DNA of 64,000 nucleotides from Glandiceps talaboti (lineage: Eukaryota > Hemichordata > Enteropneusta > Spengelidae): contig NC_135563.1 of NCBI RefSeq assembly GCF_964340395.1, positions 19,579,651 to 19,643,650 on the forward strand. The letters run 5' to 3'. Made by a program: the position numbers and the translations under genes. Shown here piece after piece: positions 1 through 64,000 of this stretch. The notes under the pieces were generated by a model. That model did not search any database. It was not told the origin of the DNA and saw only the letters and a list, made by a program, of their open reading frames with translations. Each line of letters opens with the position of its first letter. Within the stretch, counting starts at the first letter, position 1.

Positions 1-170
1 AAGTATAGACAGTGTTGTACTAGAGATACTACATAAAGTATAGACATTGTTGATACTACAGAAAATATAGACATTGTTGATACTACAGAAAGTATAGACA
101 TTGTTGATACTACAGAAAATATAGACATTGTTAATAATGTAGAAAGTATAGATAATACTGATATAGTTAT
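1..170. repeat. Short tandem repeat, ~30-bp unit, at window edge
   Basis: About five imperfect copies of a ~30-bp unit built around 'tatagacattgttgatac'. Later copies decay (gttaataatg, gataatactg). The array may continue to the left of the window. No coding potential is seen. Confidence 0.8.
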
Positions 171-1520
171 TATTTAGATAATACAGTTATTCAAATCAAT
201 AATATCTTGTCATTTTCATGAAAGGGCATTTATTCAAGCATTGACAAACTATTGATTGCTAAATGACAAACTCAAAAAAAAATCCAGATACTGGAACACA
301 TATCAGAAGAAATATCAAGTTGCCATGGTGCCTGCTGAAACAATAGAATATAATATTCTACATATTTACATAAGTGTATAAGTCATAAAGGTATTTTTCA
401 AACGAATACGATATGACTTATTTGTCCAAGGGAGACTTGCTTGACTCCCTGATAACTCTGGAGTGTAAACAGTTTTTTGTGAAGTATATATACTACCAGT
501 ACAGGTAGTACACTTCTAGAATGGTATTATGTAAAGAGTTTAACATTTTTAAAGTTTTATATGTAGATATTAAATTTAAAGCAATGTACATCATATATGA
601 AATTAACACTTCATTGTGTTAAAACACAGTATGCAAGGTTAAGGTGCAAAATTGATGGCGAGATAGATGGAAGTTTTGAGATTAGTTTGAGGAGTATTAG
701 ACTGGAGAGCGCCCTCAACGACTACTGATGACATTACTACTCTTCCATCCCGAGGCTTGCATAAGATTGTGCTGGAGCATTTAACGCCCCTTGCAAGAGT
801 TCTTTGAACTAAGTAGTTAAATAGTTTTGAGTAAGTGTTTTATAGTCATTACAAGTGAATTTATTTCTGTCATAATTTTCAAGGTTAGCATAAATTTATA
901 ATTTAGTTTGTGCGATTATGAGCAGACCCATATGGTTGCTGTGATTCTGACATATAAAATAATACAACTGTACAAAACTTAATGTGACTATTATTGGACA
1001 GTTTTACAGCATCATTACAGGGATTTGGTGTCTTTTACATTAACCATTAACCAACATCAAATGTCATTATACAATAAGCCAGTCCACTTACTACCGGTAT
1101 GTTAAAACAAAGATAGGTTAACACATTAATATGAACTGACCTTTCAATATTTGACACATATACATATAAAAAGCACAACAAAATGGAGTGATTCTTAGCT
1201 ATGAAATTTTTAATTGTGCTTGGAATTTTAGAAAATAATGATTTTTACACGAATAAATGGATTATTTTGTAAAAGTTTATTGTGTGTTATGTTATTGATG
1301 TCTGCTACATTGAGAATGGGATGAATCGTTGTTCAAAATTGATGCAAGACTCAGATATTTCTTCACTATTGCCTTTGTGGTTTTGCTTGAGTTGTCATGA
1401 ATTCAATGTTCATGTGTTGGTCTTGGTCACCCCTACCAGTACTAACGGTAATGAGGTCAGCGACCACATAAAAAACCATGAATTGCAGTTGTTGCCAAGC
1501 AGTTAATTAATGTGTCTTAT
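171..1520. other. Upstream noncoding DNA, no gene recognised
   Basis: A+T-rich sequence with only short chance ORFs. A small hairpin lies near 484-516 (ctacc/ggtag stem nested in gaagt/acttc). A slightly CpG-bearing block at about 640-830 (agcgccctcaacg, cccgagg) could be an old repeat, but I cannot name it. Confidence 0.5.
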
Positions 1521-2295
1521 ACCACTGTAGTCTGGGTTGTCAGTGGCCAAATGGTAATAGCTTGTGTGCCTCATACCACTGTAGTCTGGGTTGTTGGTAG
1601 CCAAGTGGTTAGCGTGTATGCCTCTCTAACTGTAGTCTGGGTTGTAGGTGGCCAAGTGGTTAGCTTGTGTGCCTCATACCACTGTAGTCTGGGTTGTTGG
1701 TAGCCAAGTGGTTAGCGTGTATGCCTCTCTAACTGTAGTCTGGGTTGTAGGTGGCCAAGTGGTTAGCTTGTGTGCCTCATACCACTGTAGTCTGGGTTGT
1801 TGGTAGCCAAGTGGTTAGCGTGTATGCCTCTCTAACTGTAGTCTGGGTTGTAGGTGGCCAAATGGTTAGCTTGTGTGCCTCTTACCACTGTAGTCTGGGT
1901 TGTTGGTAGCCAAGTGGTTAGCGTGTATGCCTCTCTAACTGTAGTCTGGGTTGTAGGTGGCCAAGTGGTTAGCTTGTGTGCCTCATACCACTGTAGTCTG
2001 GGTTGTTGGTAGCCAAGTGGTTAGCGTGTATGCCTCTCTAACTGTAGTCTGGGTTGTAGGTGGCCAAATGGTTAGCTTGTGTGCCTCTTACCACTGTAGT
2101 CTGGGTTGTTGGTAGCCAAGTGGTTAGCGTGTATGCCTCTCTAACTGTAGTCTGGGTTGTAGGTGGCCAAGTGGTTAGCTTGTGTGCCTCATACCACTGT
2201 AGTCTGGGTTGTTGGTAGCCAAGTGGTTAGCGTGTATGCCTCTCTAACTGTAGTCTGGGTTGTAGGTGGCCAAGTGGTTAGCTTGTGTGCCTCTT
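1521..2295 (+). repeat. 103-bp tandem array derived from a tRNA-SINE head
   Basis: Seven copies with an exact 103-bp period start at 1575, 1678, 1781, 1884, 1987, 2090 and 2193, after a diverged half unit at 1521. Each 103-bp unit is two diverged ~50-bp halves, and both halves carry a Pol III box-A-like motif (tggccaagtgg or tagccaagtgg). Variants ccaaatgg and cttacc occur together in units 3 and 5, suggesting a 206-bp higher-order period. The array runs directly into the SINE that ends near 2450, so it appears to be a local amplification of that SINE's 5' end. ORFs through it are artefacts. Confidence 0.9.
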
Positions 2296-2450
2296 ACCAC
2301 TGCAGTCTGGTTTTGAACCTGCCCAGTGCTGGCTGGGTTTTATTAACAATTTCCCAGATCTGTATGTCAGGAGGGTGGGGCTCAGTTTGACTACTCCACA
2401 ACACAGGTAGATTTAACACATTAAACAAACAAACAAACAAACAAACAACA
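2256..2450 (+). mobile_element. tRNA-derived SINE
   Basis: A box A (tggccaagtgg, 2267-2277) and a box B-like motif (ggttttgaacc, 2309-2319) are separated by about 31 bp, as in the internal Pol III promoter of a tRNA. A tRNA-unrelated body follows, with a (caaa)n tail at about 2423-2447, the usual SINE architecture. The 5' boundary is blurred because the head continues into the 103-bp array. No RNA polymerase III terminator was assigned. Confidence 0.7.
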
Positions 2451-2825
2451 ATACAAGCAAAAATGAAAGTAATAGATGAAACCGAACAACAAAGTGATGA
2501 CTACATTGGATTTTAATCCAAGATTGAGAATTGGATACATTTTCATGTAATGTAGTTAAATGAATAGCATATACACAAATATATGTAATCCATAACTTTG
2601 ACTTTAAACCATTGAAAAATGGTTACATCTAAAGTTATCAGTATATTTTAAAAGTTTTCAGGGATGATGTACTTAACACCTTGTTTGATTATATGTCTTT
2701 TAACCCATGCTGCTTCTTTCAGAATTTATATATTTGAAAAATATACAAACATGAAAATCAGGGGGTTTTTTATACAGCAATTTCTGATTATTGAAGGTGC
2801 AGTTCAGATAAGGGTTGCAATATGG

Positions 2826-2935
2826 GTAAATAAAATGGCTGTCTGGCAAGTTGGTCCACAACAAATGAATAATCCTATGTAATCCCTATGACTCTTCTGG
2901 TAAGATAATATTAATGCCAAAACCTTGGTTTAAAT
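2826..2935 (+). repeat. Interspersed repeat family, copy 1
   Basis: Diverged copy of a family also seen at 6400-6533 (+) and 20262-20404 (-). Shared ordered blocks are 'ttggtcc..aacaaa.gaat.atc', 'ggtaagata' and a terminal 'ccttggttt/cctgggattgaaa' segment. Class is not determined; it is probably an old short transposon. Confidence 0.55.
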
Positions 2936-3494
2936 CATCCCAGTAAGTGTACAAATTATAACTTTAATAATTGATACAGAGTACAACACACCCCACCACC
3001 CCCACCCCCAGTAGTAGCATTTGTTAAAAATGAATTATTCAGTGTGCAGAAATCATTTTATGGGGAAATGAGAGAAGTTGAATTAATGGTTTGTTTGCTC
3101 TACATTTTCACTATACATAAAGTTTGTTGACCTTCCACCATAATAAAAAGCATCAATCTGGGTCAATTTCATCATTATGTCTTGGGAAATAAGATTAGAG
3201 AGGATTCCGCCTGACTGCCTTGCTTGGATAGGCTTTAAATATTCTTTTATACTTAATACAGCTATTTCAGATTTTGATGGATGATTAGGCGGATTAGTTT
3301 TCTAGTTATTTATAACGGTCTAAGCCTATTTTGTGTGTGTTTATTGGTACTTTTACTGTCATGTCAAACTCTTTGTGCATGTACCATGTAGACTGTTCAT
3401 GCTTTTACTTGTTTTGTTTACTTATATTATATTGTTCTGTACGTTTTTATTTTTAAAAAAGGTGTTGTGTTGACACATTGCACTGCATCACGTC
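2936..3494. other. Noncoding, no gene recognised
   Basis: A+T-rich DNA with a short C-rich stretch near 2990-3010 (ccccaccacccccaccccc). No exon-like or repeat structure was found. Confidence 0.5.
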
Positions 3495-3695
3495 ACATCG
3501 TCACTATATTGTATCGTATCATATTGTATCTTTTGTATCGTATCTATTCATATTATATCATATTGTATCGTATCACATTGTATCGTACCATATTGTATCG
3601 TATCATATTGTATCGTATCGTATCACATTGTATCGTATCGTATCGTATTATCATATTGTATCGTATCATATTGTATCATATTGTATAGTATTCAC
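3495..3695. repeat. Minisatellite of tattgtatcgtatca-type units
   Basis: Irregular array of short units combining 'tattg', 'tatcg' and 'tatca' pentamers. Several frames are open through it only because the repeat lacks stops. Confidence 0.9.
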
Positions 3696-3966
3696 AGGAA
3701 ACACTAATTTTTGGAAGGTTGTTAAGGGAACAGTATCGATGGCATGATTTTGAAAGGAAATTCACAAAACTGTCTGCTAAAAAGCATAAGATATATATCG
3801 TGTTAGATGTTGATGACCAATTATTCATAAAATAACACTGCTTTCAAAATTGTATTTCTGTGTGTGTTTTAACTTATCCTGTTATTGTTTTCTTTTAGAG
3901 GGCCCTGGGGAAGACTAGCTTTAGCTAACCAGGTTATATATGATTTTTAACCCTCTTTAAATAGAG

Positions 3967-4016
3967 TTTAAATAAATAAATCAATTGATCAATAAATAAA
4001 TAAATAAATAAACAAA

Positions 4017-4059
<43 letters not shown>

Positions 4060-4061
4060 AA
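3967..4061. repeat. (ATAA)n microsatellite
   Basis: Near-perfect tetranucleotide array of aaat/aata, interrupted near its start by 'tcaattgatc' and later by one 'aacaaat'. Confidence 0.95.
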
Positions 4062-4229
4062 CTGTTTACTATCGGTCTACAGGCACAAATCACACGTTTT
4101 TCTATTATAATGAGAACAAAGGGAAAGCTAACATTATTTATAGAGGGCGCTTTCTTATAAGAGCCCTTTAGGCCAGTGCTAAAACCGTGTTATTATTTTG
4201 AAGTCAACATAGGGGGTTTGTAATTATCG

Positions 4230-4555
4230 TCTTGTTTCGTGAATCACGTTAATCCACACAGTTCATTGCGTGAAAGTTTCAGCGTTGCTATTTCAGGACA
4301 CTCAGGTATAGGAAACAACGATGTAATGGTAGTGGTCTAAGGCTTTTCAAGGAAACGCACCTCGGAAGTTTACGTCGTGTCTGAGGAACTTCCAACATCG
4401 TCACAGTACAGTGTAAAGTTACGTCGTTGTGTAATTCGACACTGACCGATCGAAAAACCGAAGGACCCAGGCAGTGAAACGTCAGAATTACATTCTTACT
4501 TTACCAAATCAACTTGTCGTCTGCTAGTGCTATCGTCCAACTTGTTCTGACAGGA
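4230..4555 (+). promoter_or_regulatory. Probable promoter / 5'UTR of the prominin gene
   Basis: CpG dinucleotides are much denser here than in the flanks (for example acgtcgt, cgcacctcgg, ccgatcg), as expected for an unmethylated promoter or first exon in a CpG-depleted genome. Two copies of ttacgtcgt (near 4371 and 4420) and a ttacgtca in the start of intron 1 (near 4873) resemble ATF/CREB-type half sites. An in-frame TGA at 4475-4477 limits the reading frame upstream of the ATG at 4556. The transcription start is not determined. Confidence 0.5.
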
Positions 4556-62365
<57,810 letters not shown>

Positions 62366-62401
62366 GTGAGTTTGATAGATATACTGACAAAGCAGATAAT
62401 G

Positions 62402-62875
62402 TGAATGACTGGAATACTAAGTATTATAGACATTGTCAGACGGCATGTTTTGATTTTCAGTATTTTAATCAGTGTAGAAGTACGTAAAATGTACCTGACT
62501 TCCATAGTCACTTTACTTGGTTCCCAACCTAAATTATGGAAAGTGTATGGGAAGCTATGAATGACTGGAATACAAAGTACTATACACATTGTCATGTTTT
62601 GATTTTCTGTATTTTAATCAGTGTAGAAGTACGTAAAATGTACCTGACTTCCATAGTCACTTTACTTGGTTCCCAACCTAAATTATGGACAGTGTATGGG
62701 AAGCTATGAATGACTGGAATACAAAGTACTATACACATTGTCAGACAGCATGTTTTGATTTTCTGTGTTTTGTTCAGGGCAGTAAGTAGGTAAAATCTAC
62801 CTGACTTCCATAGTCATTTTACTGGGTTTCCAACCTAAATGATGGACAATGTACTGGAAACTATGTCAGTTTTAT
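62402..62875. repeat. ~150-bp tandem repeat, three copies
   Basis: Copies start near 62402, 62557 and 62706 with 'gaatgactggaatac.aagta' and include 'tgtagaagtacgtaaaatgt', 'acctgacttccatagtcact' and 'ttcccaacctaaat'. The third is most diverged. Begins 37 bp after the exon 7 donor. Confidence 0.92.
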
Positions 62876-64000
62876 CCGATTTCCCCTTTCTGTTTAATAC
62901 CTGGGTTCCGAACCATAGCAATTTGAAAACACTGACTTAATATCAAGAAGACATGTACATTTACCCCAAGTACCATCCTGATATATGGACACAATTACAT
63001 CACATAGATATACACACACATTGACTTGTATAAAATATATTATAACCAATTTTTCATGGAATTAATCCTGACATTTAAATTCAACAGAGCCTTGTGCAAT
63101 TCTCAACCTGCCCCTTTCCTATGTTGCACTTAACCAATTCTTTGATATACAGCACTCAAGGGATGCAAAACTGAAAAAAATGATTTTCAGTGTGTGAAGC
63201 TGCACTCCCTCTTTCACGATTTATATCCCCAGCAGTATCTCTAAGTTGTATGCTATGAATATAGTAGGTGGTTTGTAATTCACACCTACGAATTCTCACA
63301 GTAAATAAATCAGAAGTCTACATTGTTTACTAAAATATGAAAGTTGACTGATCTACTGCATGGTTACCTGTGCCACGCTTATGGTGTCTTAATCGTTTCT
63401 TTGGTTATTTTTGATATAATTGTAAAATTTGTTATTTTGTTCTTTAAATATCTACTGAAAATCACTGGTTTATAATGAGATTATTGTACACACACACACA
63501 CACACACTTAATCCTGTCCCAGAGTTAAACTTCAAATCATATATATCTTTATTAGGTGCTGTAGGTAGAAGTCAGTGCTATAGGGACGTAGATCATTGAT
63601 GTTTAGTACTTTTGACACTGATGTCATCTATAAACTTTTTAATTTTCTCTTTATACATAGCATATGTATGATACTTGATGAAATGAATATCAGTAGATTT
63701 GGCTTGTGTCCATGTCACTGGATGGCGCTCTCTATGATTGTAATAAAGTAAAATTCTGCCAGTGCACATGATGTATGTCAGCTACAACATGTTGTTACTG
63801 TGGTAGATAAGGAAATGAAACAATTTCAAGTCACGGTTATCTCCAAACTATTTACTGATGATGGTTTTTAATCACATATTGTTCCTGTAGCTCACAAGTG
63901 AAGACAGAGAGATACTATTCAATACACTGTTGCTGATCTTGGCTAGTACAATAACAGATTATTTTTGGCACTGTGTGTTTATCTCATTTATCACAGGATC
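62876..64000. other. Intron 7 to window edge, no exon found
   Basis: A short (ca)n at 63489-63507 is the only clear feature. The next prominin exon is expected downstream of the window. Confidence 0.5.

Noticed and set aside
2267-2319. Functional tRNA gene
   Set aside because: Box A and box B spacing is tRNA-like, but the sequence cannot be folded into a convincing cloverleaf and is followed by a SINE body and tail.
63891-64000. Possible prominin exon 8 after ..ttcctgtag at 63890
   Set aside because: The frame is open and phase 0 fits, but the translation does not resemble the expected loop and no donor is visible before the window end.

Overview
This is an A+T-rich, repeat-dense stretch of a nuclear animal genome. 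Very large introns with GT/AG junctions, many microsatellites and minisatellites, a tRNA-derived SINE, DNA-transposon remnants and a tyrosine-recombinase retrotransposon all point to a metazoan, probably a marine invertebrate. The sequence alone does not fix the phylum. Apart from mobile-element ORFs, only one cellular gene can be supported.

The gene is a prominin (PROM/CD133 family pentaspan membrane glycoprotein) on the + strand. Seven coding exons, joined by consensus splice sites with compatible phases, run from an ATG at 4556 to 62365. Together they encode 336 residues with no stop: signal peptide, first extracellular segment, TM1, the Cys-rich cytoplasmic turn, TM2 and much of the first large extracellular loop. 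The remaining C-terminal part (TM3 to TM5) must lie beyond 64000. Introns 1 and 2 are about 18 kb and 24 kb and hold most of the repeats. A CpG-bearing block at about 4230-4555 is the likely promoter and 5'UTR.

Region by region: 1-4.2 kb is upstream DNA with a 103-bp array made from the head of a tRNA-type SINE. 4.8-23.2 kb (intron 1) holds minisatellites, an AT-microsatellite block with nested palindromes (13.9-14.9 kb) and the 5' end of a pogo/Tigger-like transposon (22.26 kb). 23.2-47.4 kb (intron 2) holds a (CT)n tract, a structurally complete Ngaro-type retrotransposon at 28946-34587 on the - strand, and large minisatellites at 34.7-36.3, 39.9-40.8 and 41.7-43.5 kb. 47.6-64 kb holds exons 3-7 with shorter tandem repeats and three short inverted-repeat (MITE-like) elements.

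The most interesting object is the retrotransposon. It has intact gag, RT/RNase H and tyrosine recombinase ORFs and split direct repeats whose copies look identical, so it is young. Three features suggest an unusual expression programme. Pol lies in the +1 frame relative to gag with a 190-nt open overlap, and a perfect 8-bp hairpin begins right after the gag stop. The recombinase ATG overlaps the pol stop as ATGA. A strong splice donor in gag (33673/33672) and a branch-point/acceptor-like signal inside the RNase H coding region (31468/31467) would join, exactly in frame, the gag N terminus with its basic NLS-like stretch to the recombinase ORF.
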